NCBI RefSeq assembly: GCF_036373705.1
Contig: NC_089863.1
Coordinates: 34,804,227-34,868,226, forward strand
Source of the DNA: Amia ocellicauda
Taxonomy: Eukaryota; Chordata; Actinopteri; Amiiformes; Amiidae
Direction of reading: 5' to 3'
Length of the DNA stretch: 64,000 bases
Shown: positions 34,566-47,333 of the stretch, one piece after another
How the letters are laid out: every line of letters starts with the position of its first letter
Position numbering within the stretch: position 1 is the stretch's first letter
The notes under the pieces: generated by a model
Database searches by the model: none
What the model saw: only the letters and a program-made list of their open reading frames with translations
What the model was told of the DNA's origin: nothing
Made by a program: the position numbers and the translations under genes

Positions 34566-34994
34566 TAATATATACATCATGCATAACATGGGAAATACCT
34601 GAGGGAGGCCCTGATGCAGCACTGGATAGATAAGGGATGATGATGATGATGATGATGAAAATGATAGATGTAAATGTACATGTTATAATCAAATACCATT
34701 TAAAATAAATACTATTCCACTGATATACTTTTTCTGTTCATTTTAGACTATTCTAGCCACTTTTAGTCTTGTATTGGACACCCTTTATTCTGTAATAAAA
34801 AGTCAGGGGAAAGCTGAACTGAAAAACTGATACATTCTTTATACGTCGTTACTAGTGTAAAAAGGAACCTCAAATTGCAATCAAAGAGCACTGCTCTGGT
34901 CTAGTGACAGTAACTAATCTGTATGTACCTACTTTAAAACTGCACTTTTGAGAGTTACAATAAAGCTTATTTTTCTGTTACAAATTGAATTTTA

Positions 34995-36164
34995 CAGTGA
35001 GGGGGAAAAAAGTATTTGATCCCCTGCTGATTTTGTACGTTTGCCCACTGACAAAGAAATGATCAGTCTATAATTTTAATGGTAGGTGTATTTTAACAGT
35101 GAGAGACAGAATAACCACAAAAGAATCCAGAAAAACGCATTTCAAAAAAGTTATACATTGATTTGCAAGTTAATGAGGGAAATAAGTATTTGTAGTACTT
35201 GGTGGGAAAACCCTTGTTGGCAATCACAGAGGTCAGACGTTTCTTGTAGTTTGCCACCAGGTTTGCACACATCTCAGGAGGGATTTTGTCCCACTCCTCT
35301 TTGCAGATCCTCTCCATTAAGGTTTTGAGGCTGACGTTTGGCAGCTTGAACCTTCAGCTCCCTCCACAGATTTTCTATGGGATTAAGGTCTGGAGACTGG
35401 CTAGGCCACTCCAGGACCTTAATGTGCTTCTTCTTGAGCCACTCCTTTGTTGGCTTGGCTGTGTGTTTTGGGTCATTGTCATGCTGGAATACCCACGACC
35501 ACGACCCATTTTCAATGCCCTGGCTGAGGGAAGGAGGTTCTCCAAGATCCTCCCGTGTAGTTCTGGGCTGATTCCTCACCGTTCTCATGATCATTGAAAC
35601 TCCACGAGGTGAGATCTTGCATGGAGCTCCAGACCGAGGGAGACTGACAGTTATTTTGTGTTTCTTCCATTTGCGATTAATCGCACCAACTGTTGTCACC
35701 TTCTCACCAAGCTGCTTGGCGATGGTCTTGTAGCCCATTCCAGCCTTGTGTAGGTCTACAATCTTGTCCCTGACATCCTTGGACAGCTCTTTGGTCTTGG
35801 CCATGGTGGAGAGTTTGGAATCTGATTGATTGATTGCTTCTGTGGACAGGTGACTTTTATACAGGTAACGAGCTGACATTAGGAGCACTCCCTTTAAGAT
35901 CTAATCTCAGCTCATTACCTGTATAAAAGACACCTGGGAGCCAGAAATCTTGCTGATTGATAGGGGATCAAATACTTATTTCTCTCATTAACATGCAAAT
36001 CAATGTATAACTTTTTTTAAATGCGTTTTTCTGGATTTTTTTGTTGTTATTCTGTCTCTCACTGTTAAAATACACCTACCATTAAAATTATAGACTGATC
36101 ATTTCTTTGTCAGTGGGCAAACGTACAAAATCAGCAGGGGATCAAATACTTTTTTCCCTCACTG
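34995..36164 (-). mobile_element. Tc1-like element (DD34E type), internally deleted
   Basis: Inverted ends of about 200 bp start CAGTGAGGG and read toward GTATTTGATCCCCTGCTGAT. TA duplications lie at 34993-34994 and 36165-36166. Transposase relic on the minus strand: ATG at 35802-35804 ([10 protein letters not shown]), HTH part, then a jump over the first catalytic Asp to QHDNDPKH and [13 protein letters not shown]. Spacing of the last Asp and Glu is the classical 34. Stop at 35274-35276. Non-autonomous. It inserted 30 bp past the last MS4A poly(A) signal. Confidence 0.85.
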
Positions 36165-36179
36165 TACCTGTTTTCAACC

Positions 36180-37790
36180 TCAGCACCCGATAACAATAAC
36201 GATTGCTCTAGAAGATTCTTCATTGCCTTCTGCTTCCATTCCTCCAGCTGATTCTTCTCCTCGCAAAACCGCAGCTCCTGCTCTTCCTCCTGTCGATGAT
36301 GTACCTTGCCATTCCAGCTGACACGGCCTGTTGCCACAACGCAGCCTCGATTCCGGTTTTCCCTGCCTCCACCATCATATTCCCCGGCACTGCTCCATTT
36401 CTGCACCCCTCAGTGATTCGAAACCATCTCGTTCACCCATACACAAGCATTGTCCGTAACATTCCACCTGCGCCCAGCAATCCCCGCAGCTGCAGGACGC
36501 TCCCCTGTCGTGTCTGGGTGACATACCGCTCCTTGCTCCCTCCCGCAGCCCACACCTACCCCGCTTGCTTCTCTCGCTCCCTCTTCTGCCGCTTTCCCCC
36601 TTGTTCCTGTCCCCTCATCCCCCTCTGCGGATTCCATGCTTTCATTGTTCCTGTCCTCCCTCCTTGTCTCGGTCTTCCAAGTGCTGTCCGCCCTGCCTGC
36701 TCCACAGCTACCCCCACCCCGGGCTCGTCCTCCATGCCTGCATCCTTTTCCTCTATCCCCCTCCCGTCTCCAAGCTGCCTACTGTCCTGCTGCTCAGAGT
36801 GGGCCACGTCCCACCCTAGGCCCTGATTTACTTTTCTGTTGCCCCGGCCACTTCCGTGACCCTGGCTCAAGCCCCGCAGTGCTGGCGGCGGTCTCCACCC
36901 TCCCAAGCCCCGGGTGACCCTTTCCCTTTGCTTCTACTGCCGCACTTCTACCCTCCCCCCTCCAACTGCTATGCTGTATTCTCCTCCCCCGTTCCACTAT
37001 CCCTCAGCCAGCTACACATCCACGGCATGGCTGTTACTCTGACTAGCCTCCTCAGGTTTCAGCACCCAACGACATAATCACCAGGACTGTCGATTGTGGC
37101 CCCATTTTCGTCACTTTACGAAAATAAATAAATACATTATTATTATTATTTCATAAAAATATAATATAACCTGACCCCAGAGCTTCAAACTGCACACAAT
37201 ATCTATCTATCTTTTTCCACCTATCGCGACATCCACTACCTCGTCAAAGCCTGTGGCTGAGATGCGTGCCTGACAAAGGCTGACATTTCCAGTGCCTTCA
37301 GTCACTGCCCCCAACTCCTGACTCGTGGCACCTTTTCGGCTGGCAGCATCAATAAGATTTTCATCGCTCTCGTTGAGGCTCTGCGCTGGATTCCCTTTAC
37401 CAATCCCGCAAATCCCTTCTGTCTTGCACCTATTCTATGACTTCTCCTTGATCAATCCCCCCTCCCCCCTTACCCCTTGCTCCCTCACCCCTTTCATGTC
37501 CATCTCCTCTGCCCTTGGCATGCCCCTCAGCCACGAGATGACGACCGGACTGTCTACGCACCAGGATTTCTTGGGCATCGTCCTCGATTCCCCTTCCTTC
37601 CCCGAGAGAAAATCAATTGCGTTTTCCAATAATTGGCCAGATATCGCTCTTTCCTATCTCTTCTGCTCACTCTCGCATCCTCCATCCCTTCTCTCCATCA
37701 ACACATTGCCTTCACGGCCAATTGCATCACTGAACTCAACATGTGGCTACTTCGGTGTTGTAAAACTTCTGAATATATGTAATTGAAAAG
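36180..37790 (+). mobile_element. Degenerate retroelement, probably DIRS/Ngaro-like
   Basis: A pyrimidine-rich 5' part (36300-37080) has no clear protein. From about 37285 the plus strand gives LTKADISSAFSHCP, and further on SALGMPLSHEMTTGLSTHQ followed by DFLGIVLDS. This order and wording resemble the reverse transcriptase palm and thumb of tyrosine-recombinase (DIRS-type) elements. Frameshifts separate the blocks and no recombinase was found. Confidence 0.4.
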
Positions 37791-37980
37791 GCACTACACT
37801 AATGGTAACATTTGGAAGTAAATAAATATTTATTGCCATGTTTATTGTCTTTTTTTTAATAGCAAAGATGAGATCAAATGGAGCATTAGAGAGAAAAAAA
37901 GCATACTTTTAGTTATTAATTTTGGATCGGCATCATTGGCTGTGTAGAGGTGGACAGAGTAGTTATGAGTTCTCATCAAG

Positions 37981-38545
37981 TTAGAAGTCTATCCAGCCAA
38001 GTGACACAGTGGAGAAAGCAGGGTTATCCTGCAAATGTATGAGCGGATGAACTTCACAGGTATGCACCAGAATGTATGGCATTAACCAAGTACTAGCATG
38101 AAAAATTGTGTTGTAAGCAAGGTGTGTTCGTGAAAGAAGTGTGCCCCATACAAAACAAGTTTCATAAATGTTCTTGGCCAGTTGGTCATTGAGGGTACTG
38201 TTGCTTTTGGTGACCAACCCCGAACTTAGAGTTGCCTGATGAGATATTTGAAATGCAGTCCCTGACCAGTAAGTATGATGCACATCTTGAATACCATGTT
38301 CAGCAATGTTTCTTAATAGTTTGATGATCCAGAAGTGGATACATATTGGCATACTTCATGAAATAGTGCATCACAGCAACATATGTTTCTGCTGGTAGTG
38401 AGAGGAAGTTCATTAAAATCTGCAGCAGCAATTTGAAAAGGCTTTGTAACTGTGACAGTTTGCATTGTTTTTTTAAGATGAGGGACAGGTGCCATCCAAC
38501 CTTGACAGTCATGCTTGACACTGCTTTCAGAATTCCTCAAATGTT
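37981..38545 (-). mobile_element. Ty3/gypsy integrase relic
   Basis: On the minus strand, blocks resembling the gypsy integrase core follow each other across a frameshift near 38320: TKPFQIAAADFNELPLT, then FMKYANMYPLLD, NIAEHGIQDVHHT, then NSTLNDQLAKNIYETCFVWG, LAYNTIFHASTW and ILVHTCEVHPLIHL. The catalytic surroundings are eroded. It is a different fragment from the RT relics in the duplicated block. Confidence 0.6.
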
Positions 38546-38687
38546 CTTCAGTTTAATTCTTCAACTGTACTGACATGAAAGGTCAGTAATGGATACTGTT
38601 GGCATGAGTAAGGGTCTGGCAATATGGCAGCAGATACTAATGCAAAAAGTTAAACAAACACCTTATTATTAGATTCTACACATGCAT

Positions 38688-39347
38688 TATGACCACTGAA
38701 AGGTGAAGTGAATAACACTGATAATCTCGTTATAATGGCACCTGTCAGTGGGTGGGATATATTAGGCAGCAAGTGAACATTTTTTCCTCAAAGTAGATGT
38801 GTTAGAAGCAGGAAAAATGGGCCAGCGTAAGGATCCAAGTGACTTTGACAAGGGCCAAATTGTGATGGCTAGACGACTGGGTCAGAGCATCTCTAAAAAT
38901 GCAGCTCTTGTGGGGTGTTCCCAGTCTGCAGTGGTCAGTACCTATCAAAAGTGGTCCAAGGAAGAAAAAGCGGTGAACCGGCGACAGGGTCATGGGCGGC
39001 CAAGGCTCACTGATGCACGTCGGGAGCGAAGGCTGGCCCGTGTGGTCCGATCCAACAGACGAGCTACTGTAGCTCAAATTGCTGAAAAAGTTAATGCTGG
39101 TTCTGATAGAAAGGTGTCAGAACACACAGTGCATTGCAGTTTGTTGCGTATGAGGCTGCGTAGCCGCAGACCAGTCAGGGTGCCCATGCTGACCCCTGTC
39201 CACTGCTGAAAGAGCCGACAATGGGCACGTGAGCATCAGAACTGGACCACGGAGCAATGGAAGAAGGTGGCCTGGTCTGATGAATCACGAGTTCAAGGTG
39301 TTGATTTGGCCTCCAAATTCCCCAGATCTCAATCCAATCGAGCTTCA
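38688..39347 (+). mobile_element. Tc1-like element of the same family, 3'-truncated
   Basis: Plus-strand relative of the elements at 9580 and 60301. The left terminal repeat starts near 38688 (ATTATGACCACTGAAAGG) and the transposase relic runs from 38817 ([14 protein letters not shown]). A TGA occurs after PMLTPVHC (39207-39209), then the sequence continues through SDESR and ends abruptly near CCAATCGAGCTTC. The right terminal repeat is missing. Confidence 0.75.
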
Positions 39348-40106
39348 ATAATGTATGCCAACATATGTCCTATTACACAACTTGGCATACGGTAGTAATT
39401 TGGTGGTATTTAAAAAAAAAAAAAATTGGATTGGTGTAATCCATTGTGGGTCAGTATTGAGTCTATTTTTCATGATAAAGTATGTTTTTTAAAGGTCTTT
39501 TAAAGGTCTTATTTTTACCATCATGTTCTATTTACTGGAAACTTACATGTATTTGTGAAACCCTGCTGTATATCCTTGAAATGATCAATACAAACTGGAT
39601 TTTTTTCTTTGCTAATTTATAATCTCAGAAACAGTTTATAAACTTTAAAAGCAGATGCTTTTACAGTAAATGGGTTTGGTATTAAGTGTGGGTTTGTCAG
39701 TTTTGATTAGCAGGTGGGTCAGTTTGGATTTATTCCCCCGATTACTTTGATGTTTGTTTGTTTTTTACATATTCTGCCAGCGAAGACAGTGATGAGAGAG
39801 TTGCATGTTCAGGGAAGATCATTTATATCTGTAACCTTTTCTGAAAGCTCAGATATAATAATCCTAAGTATAACCTAAAGCAAAACATACTGTTGGTGTG
39901 GGCATTGGAGGAAAACTGGGAGTGGGCAGCATTTGTGGGGATTTTGGCATTTTTTGGATGGTGCAGATGTTCTGTTTTTTATTACGGGATCACAATCCAA
40001 CCATTATTAAAGCCAATTCCAGTGCTCTTTAGCACCCCAGCCTGTAGTTGGGATTGGTGGTATTGCAGCCAAAATCAGTAGGCAGAATTGGCAATACGCT
40101 CTGAAT

Positions 40107-40205
40107 CAGGGGTGTCAGACTCCAGTCCTGGGGGCTGCAGTGTCTGCTGGATTTTGTTCCAGACCAGCTTGGCTCCTTAATTGCTTCCATGAAACAATTA
40201 GGCGT
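40107..40205. mobile_element. hAT-type MITE, left-end fragment
   Basis: Begins CAGGGGTGTCAGACTCCAGT and continues TTTTGTTCCAGACCAGCTTG, related to the 173-bp element at 17884. The right end is not recognisable. Confidence 0.5.
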
Positions 40206-40912
40206 AACCAGACTCCTATATATAGCTTATAGCTGTAATTCTAAATAATGAAACATTTACCATATTGTATTATTTTTGCTCACAACAATACTTGACGTAA
40301 TTCAGTGCATAACCCCACAAGGCCGGCCTTTCAGAGAACATGTGTGGCATATTTTCAAACACATGCTTTATTTTTATTTTGGATTCATCTGGGATGCACA
40401 TCATTAGTATTAAGTTAAACCAAAATGGTCTGTTTTTTGTAGGAACATTTCCAGAGCCTTGACAGACCTCAGAGGTAGTACAGAGAGAAACACAGAGCAC
40501 CTCACTGTTCCACTAATGTTAAGTGTGATTCATTTTGTGAATTGTCAAATGTCTGTGCAAAGCTCAAATGGTCTTCATAAATATATTTAAAATGTTTTTG
40601 TTAGGACTTGCAAGATACGGAAGATGAATCAAAGGTGCAGAGACAGGCAGCTACACTCACAGTGGCTGAGGTGAGCGTTATCTAGTTTCATATTTTTTCT
40701 CTCCCCTCAACTGATCTGTCTTTCTGCACCCCCATCTCTCTTATTCATGTTTTTCACAATATGAGAGCAGAGTAAATCCTTGATATGATAGCTTTGATAT
40801 GATAGGAAGGTAAATAAGTGTCAGGAGGCAGTTACATAGGCAACCCTTTTGATAAACAGTCAATGCCACTGATATAGTAATACAGAGAATTCATATTAAA
40901 TATTAAATAAAA

Positions 40913-41020
40913 AGTTGTGGTTGCAAAAGTATTCAATCCCTTTGGTGTGGCAATCCTAAATGAATTCAACTGCACAAAATGACCTTAACAAGCCACACAA
41001 TTAGTGCAATGGCCTAAATA
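40913..41020. mobile_element. Tc1-like end fragment
   Basis: TTGCAAAAGTATTCAATCCC and TGACCTTAACAAGCCACACA are typical Tc1 terminal-region wording. No transposase. Confidence 0.45.
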
Positions 41021-41213
41021 CTTCTGCCAGCTTTCTACAATGTTTTATATTTCTTTACCATATTTCAGCTGTTAGCATCATGCTTTTCAGAGCTGTGCTG
41101 TGTGGTCCTCATGACCAAATAACTGCTGAGTTTCACATCCCTGTCCTGCAGCTGTAGTGGTCCTCCCAAGAGGTAAAGACACTTTCCTGAGGGCGGACTG
41201 TCTCTCCCCGCAG

Positions 41214-41712
41214 GTGCATCCGTGTGAACAGGTCTCAGTGGGACGACCCAGAGCTGCACCGGGCCTGTGAGGAGAGCAGGGTGCTGTACTGCGACCCAGG
41301 CTGCCATGGCCGCTCACTATGGGTCGACCCCGGAGAGGTGTGGTGCAGGTGAGTGTCTCTCTCTCCTTATTTCCCTTTCTTCCTTCTTGCTCTGGTCTTC
41401 TCTTGCGCTTGTTTTCAGCGCAGGGCATACACCCAGATTTCCATCCATCATGAACCATGCTGAACCTGCCATTTGTAACTGTCTGATTATTGCTCCAGGT
41501 ATGGTGAGGACAATGACGCTTTTAAAGTGGAGAGTTTCCCCAGCAGCGGCGATGCTGACAATAAAGAGGACATAACTAAAGAAGGGACAAGCACTGTGGG
41601 GAAGGTGACCTCACACTACCACTCAGGCTCCTCCTCAGACGAAGAGAGCGGCACCCGGGACGCCCAGCACGCCCCCCCCGCCACCCCATCAGCCCAGTGT
41701 ACCAGGCACTGA
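41214..41712 (+). CDS. BTG/Tob-family (anti-proliferative) gene, C-terminal two exons only
   Basis: Exon 41214-41348 encodes CIRVNRSQWDDPELHRACEE, then SRVLYCDPGCHGRSLWVDPG and EVWCR. Exon 41499-41712 continues YGEDNDAFKVESF and a Ser/Asp-rich tail ending CTRH-stop. The first block matches the second half of the BTG domain (CIRVN, WVDPGEV, CRYGE), which in BTG proteins binds the CCR4-NOT deadenylase. The splice phase is the canonical one. The upstream exon that should carry the N-terminal half of the domain is not visible within several kb. A short exon-like piece at 40604-40669 (acceptor and GTGAGC donor, 66 nt, open) does not resemble BTG. The leucine-glycine motif before LWVDP is altered. 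It may be a partial gene or pseudogene, or its first exon may lie far upstream. Confidence 0.65.
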
Positions 41713-41975
41713 GCCAGCGCTGTCACCTGTCCTCTGGATCTAGCGATAATATCGAGAGCACACACTTAAAGCAAGAAAAGTTGACAATTAACTACATGGA
41801 CAGATCTCCTCAGATAATTGTGAAAGTGTAATTGTCATTATTATTATTATTTAAGTATGTGTATGTCTGTATGTCTCAGGAAGACCCACATATGGTTAAA
41901 CCGGGGAGATTGTAAGGCATACATAATGTTTAATATAAGGGGGATTGTATGATGCATCAAGCCCAAACTGCTGGT

Positions 41976-42090
41976 GAAAACTGGTTCTTATCAGACCCTG
42001 TTCTTCTGGGTATCAGTGTGGAGCTGTATAGCGCAGTACCGTAGTGACCTCGTTTACACAGATACACAGGCAACGACATACAGTTCTTCA
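41976..42090 (-). repeat. Dispersed repeat, paired with 15690-15822
   Basis: Reverse-complement relative of 15690-15822. It begins 260 bp past the BTG-like stop codon. Confidence 0.55.
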
Positions 42091-42109
42091 CATGCATGGA
42101 GGTGAAAAC

Positions 42110-44560
42110 ACTATTTTAGGCTTAAAATACCATAATATGTTTAAGATGCTGGAAATGTGTACTGTATGTATGAAATATTAATAGGAATCAGTATTAATCA
42201 TAGAAAGCTGACCTGCTGTTAATCAGCTTGTTTACATGACTAAATGTTTGTATTTACACTATGATCTGATAGTTTTTATGTCTTGAACTTTAATTATTGC
42301 AGCACTTAAATAGATTTGCTTACTGGCCAAAAATAGTAATGCTTCTGTTTTTCTTTTGTTTCGTTATCTTAGAGAGGGAACATTACCAGGATAATGAAAT
42401 CTTGCATTCATAGTCTTTGTTGTTAACTGATTTCAATATTTAATGTATAAACATTTGATTTCCACTTGCTTGCATTATTAGTAGAAAACAGACACCCCAG
42501 TGAGGGGTTGGTAGAACAGTTAATGATGCACTTTCCTCATTTCTTACATTTTAAGAAAACATTAAAGGATTAAAAAAAAATCTTTAGAGCTACAGAAAAC
42601 ACAAAATTAGTTGAACCTTGTCAGGTTACCTTTGTTACTTCTTCATTGATGACCATTCAGGAGTCCAATTTTTAATCAAAGCAGCAAGTATTACACAATA
42701 ATAAAACTAAGCTTGTTTGAAATCATCGATACAAAAAGCACATACATTGGGGGGGGGGGTGCATATAATTGGCAGCTACTACATGCTTGTCAAATCACAT
42801 TTCATCAAAAATATCTTACATATTATCAAAGGAACAGGAAAGCAACATTGAATACACGTATTTAAAACAACACAGGTATTCCAGTTCCCCCGTATTCATT
42901 AGCCTAGTGCATTGCCACTGTTTAATGCAGTTGTAGTTTTGTCACTGACAGCAGATGGAGGAATTTATCACATACATAAATATTACAGGATGAGGACAAA
43001 ATTGTGCAAGCATTAAGTTAATAACTCAAAGGTGTTCCCCTTTGGGTCAGATGGCAACACAAGTGGAGGCTACGCACTACATTGCGGCCTAGTATCTAAT
43101 TTCCTGGGGATTACACGCACCTGCGGCTTAAAGCAATCAATTAGCAACAAACAAACGAGTTGGGGGTCAGCTGATCAGGAGGACCAATACAGAGCAGAGG
43201 AACCCAGTGTGAGAGAGGGAACATGTTTCCTTTGTGATCGACAGATGCTTCATAAATAATGCTCATTTTGCTCTGCTTGTGCAACTAATGCACATATTGT
43301 TAGGAAGTGAAATTAATACGCAGGATATCAATTTTGCTGACCTTATCCTTGTAGAATTTGTAATTTGTGTTCAGATCCTTTATGGAGGAAAAAATATGAC
43401 ATTCTGTCTTTAATGTTCCACTACATAGAATTAAGATTGATTGATTTCATTTGAATGAGGATTATAGATTCTCATTGTCCAAAATAAAAAGGGACATATT
43501 CCAAAAATGAACGAGCTAGGGAAGTGCTATTACTGCTGTTTTTTTTTAATTTGTAAATTGACAATAATCTGTGAGCAAAAATGGAACCTGCATATTTATA
43601 TCGTTTTTGGGGAAGAATATGTGCCTCACTTCATTCAGCTTCATATTCTGCAGCAGACTCCCATTAGCTGACTGGAGCGGCACTTGCTCTCAGGACTACA
43701 GAGGGATAAGGGGGTGGGTTCAAGGTGGGGGGAGGTTGGCAGTGGATGCAGGTGGCCACTATCTGTCCATAGTTTTTAGATTTGTCTGTATTGTGGTTTG
43801 TTTTATTGGCATGTTTGCTTAATAACTTAATTACAACAACAACAAAATATTGGTTAAAATTGCTGTTTAGTCTCTGTATAAACTTTTATATCCCTAATTT
43901 ATCATTGGCACCCATTGGCACTTAGCAAAGTATACAAACCAGACTTTGGGACTGCGTTCCAAAAAGGTTCGCCATCCCTGTTATAGGCACTCTCTGCCTC
44001 TGTCAAAGCCTCATCTTGTGCCATGTCTCCAGGCTTGTTTTTTTCTGTGGCAAAGTGGCCCCATCTCCTCCAGCTCTGCCTCCTCATCCTGTTCTTGTAT
44101 CTTATGATTTGCCCACTTAACAAATGTGTCTGTAGCTGCCTTAATCCTGTCAGAGACTTTTTCAATGGCTTTCAGTTTTTCCAGTGCAGCCACAACCATT
44201 TGCTTGTCTGCAGGTATTTGGACAGTGGACCCGATGACCCTCCTCCTCTTTCCTTGAATGTAGAATTGTGTGAAATTAACCCCCAGGGCAATCTCCCCAT
44301 CACTCCCCCTAATTTGTCCTCAAGTTTGAAAACATTTCTGAAATTAAATCCCTTTCAAAACTGCCACGAAGGAGAAAAGGGAAACCTCTACATTTAAAAC
44401 CTATACCTGGTTTGACTTGTGACTTGTTACAGGAAGAGAACCGACTTACTGGGAGGTATGTGGCTGTACATCTGTATCAGGGCGGTTTCTCACTGGGCAC
44501 AGAGCTGGCCAATTCACTTTGGACGACACTTGATGAAATGACCTACAAGCAATAAGGATT
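42110..44560. other. No gene recognised
   Basis: AT-rich sequence with short frames. The longest, at 43902-44199 on the minus strand, is Lys/Glu-rich and charged (LEKLKAIEKVSDRIKAATDT) and may be part of a transposon protein, but no motif is decisive. Confidence 0.4.
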
Positions 44561-44589
44561 ATGGTCATACAAACTGGGCAGACAGTCAT

Positions 44590-44690
44590 AAGAAAGATTA
44601 CAAACGGGAGGAGGCCATTCGACCCATCATGTTCATTTGATGTCCATTAATAACTGAGTGATCCAAGGCTCCTATCCAGTTTATTGTTGA
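44590..44690. repeat. Fragment of a fish dispersed repeat
   Basis: AAACGGGAGGAGGCCATTCG ACCCATC resembles a repeat commonly seen in basal ray-finned fish genomes (from memory). It is too short to classify. Confidence 0.35.
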
Positions 44691-46129
44691 TTTGATTTGA
44701 TAAAAGTCTGTTTTGAGATCGTAGGTTATTAAAGAATATTGGATCTAAATCAAAAGAGACCATGTGCACGTGTGTAGTTTGTAACTGAATATGCAAAGTG
44801 CTGGTGAATATCCAAATCGGTGATTAACTGACGCTGGTGATGGTCTGTATCCCGTGATGAAGTGTGCATGATGAAAAGACGTAGACCCCAGTAGTGTACA
44901 GTCTAGAGGTCAGAAAGCAGGCTATCAGAACAAGACAGGAGATCCAGGAATCGATTCTGTGGGAGAAAGCAGAAGGTCATAAACGCAGGGAGGCATAAAC
45001 AAGCCCAAAAAGGCTTGGGCTGTTGTTCAAGAGACTATGAAGACTGAGCACTGGAGATGGGACATGGAAGGGTTTAATTATTGGAGCTGATGAGCGGGGA
45101 GACAAGGAACAGGTGAAGTTAATTGGTCAATGAGGCAGGGATTGATTATTCAATAACCATGTGGCAACAAACAGGAGGCTAAGGAAGACACAGCAAAGCT
45201 GGAACAAGGGTGACCTCCAGCTTATTATCCAGATTTATTAATTGTATTAATGAATATGTACAATTTATTATCATCACTATAATAACATCAAGCTGTTTTT
45301 TTTTCGAACACAACACAAAGATGGCAGACCTACAGGTGTGATTGAATAAGATCAGTTTGTAAAAGCAAGTCTGGGCTCACTTTGGTTCCACAAGGTACAG
45401 ATGTTCATATTATATTACTCTGTATTATTAGGCTTTTTATTAGTAGTATGTAAGTTTAGCATAATAATCATTGTCTTGGGTTCATAAAACAATTAAAAGT
45501 ATTAAGGAATGTACAGTTGTGAACATATTACTATAAAAACTTAATCTATCAATAGGACAGTACTCATGGGTGCCAGTGTGAGAGAGTGCTGCATTCACAT
45601 TAAAGGAAGGTACAGATATATACTATCGAAGAAGTGTGTTAAGAACATTGTGAAACAACCAACTAAAAAAGGCTTGACATCCTGCTGAAAAGTACCTGCA
45701 TCTGCAGTCCTCATGTGTGCTTGTGTGAATGATGTAGCCTCTCATTTGAATTACTGATATGTGCCAGCAATATCTGACTATGTACAAGAAGTGGTGACAC
45801 TATACAGTGCGAGTGATTTCACTTCCGACTACATCCAGGACAAGTAGAGGTCAGTAGATTTGACCTTAATGCATTCCATGTTACATAATCAGGCCTCTCA
45901 GTGTTTGAACTGTTACTGTGCTTTGAATGCCATGTTTAAATGAACATGCAATTACCTGTTAGAGGAACTCCCTACATCTTGACAGCACTTAGCTTTTACC
46001 GTCCAGGATGTAGGACCTCACTTACTGTACTTGCCTGTTTAAATTGTAAATTGGAATTTGTAAAATGTATTATTTTGAATTGCTGTTTTAGTTGAATTGA
46101 ATTTGTAATGATTGATGCTTTTTACTTAA

Positions 46130-46215
46130 CTGCACTTTTGCACTTTGTTTTACACTTATGTTGTAAGTCGCCCTGGCTAAGGGCATCTGCCAAGAAATAC
46201 AAATAATAATAATAC
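46130..46215 (+). mobile_element. SINE/LINE 3' tail fragment
   Basis: TTGTAAGTCGCCCTGGCTAAG, followed by GGGCATCTGCCAAG and an AAT microsatellite, is the same tail type as in the SINE at 30268-30453. No head region. Confidence 0.6.
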
Positions 46216-46739
46216 CTCATGGTGGAATTGCTGCCAAGGTATGACAATCCACACGGGACAAAATGGCCTTTCCAAAATGTGCTGAATGGACTCTTGAGTC
46301 ATACAGAGGCATTGCGGACAGGTTTGATTCCAGCAAATCTCTAAGTTGCACCCGTCTACACTAATCCTGTACATTAGTATCTCATTACCTCTCATACAAG
46401 ATACACTGGCCAATAAGTGAAGCCATTCAAGACCATGACATTGGCTTTTGAAGGACTGGCTTCCCCGACACCCTTTGCACAGTAGACGGATGTCACATTC
46501 CAGTCTGTAGAGCACGACACATTAACAATGCACAGATATACTACAGCAGGAAACAGTTCTGTTCAATTCATCTCACTGCCTCCTGTGACCATACATGCCA
46601 ATTCACCCATCTTGGTAGCTGGAATGATGCCCAATAAATAAAACTGACAGACATTGTAACATTGTTGTTTTATTGATGGAACAAAGCATGCAAAATGAAA
46701 CATAACAATCCTCCCCAGCCAATAAACAGAACTAATATC

Positions 46740-47010
46740 ACTGCTTTTCCTCGATTCTTTCTAACAGTTCAATAATTCAGTCCTGATTTGCAGAGACAGC
46801 TTTCATTTCCTTCAGCAGTTCAGTTTCCCCGCGTTCTCTTCTCCTCTCCCTCTGCTCGGATTTCCGACAGCGATCTTCCCTCTCTTGCTGTCACCATTCA
46901 TTGGTTTCTGTGAGGGTCCTTTTTGCAGACTTGGTCTGCCTGTTCAGTCAGGAATGTCCCTGCTGTATCTCCACCAGGTGTCTTGGCTCTTCCTTGTTGT
47001 GGGATGTGTT
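46740..47010 (-). pseudogene. C-terminal relic of a SANT/Myb-like transposon-associated protein
   Basis: On the minus strand a charged frame reads QQEREDRCRKSEQRER, then ETELLKEMKAVSANQD followed by a stop. Such Arg/Glu-rich helical tails end many Myb/SANT-like proteins of Harbinger-type elements. No SANT domain is intact upstream, so the call is weak. Confidence 0.25.
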
Positions 47011-47333
47011 GGGGGGGGAGCTGATGTCTGCATGGCAGACACCGCTGATGCAGTGGTTGGGAAGAGACTGTTGAAGGGGCAGATTGTGGCACAGACAGGT
47101 TTGTTGCCACAGTGGTCTCTTATGAGGGTAAACCCCTTGTGTCTTGCAGAGCAGACTAGCCATTGAATGGGAGGAGAATAGGTTACACAACTGAAACTGT
47201 CTTTCGAGCTCGGCTGGAACAAAAACCAGCAGGAACTAAACCAGCAGTTGGTACTAAATTGAACATTTATCTGAACTGTCACCCCCAGGATCAGGAAACA
47301 GAGCAGATCTTACACAAAGACAGCCACAATATA

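Noticed and set aside
36296-36917. Overlapping long frames on both strands, Pro/Cys-rich and Gly/Glu-rich
   Set aside because: Pyrimidine-biased sequence produces open frames in several phases; no motif, so not called as genes.
46177-46515. Minus-strand 112-codon frame with a CPQC...HIL...CP pattern resembling a LINE C-terminal zinc finger
   Set aside because: Only a loose pattern; surrounding RT is absent, and the adjacent SINE/LINE tail has the opposite orientation.
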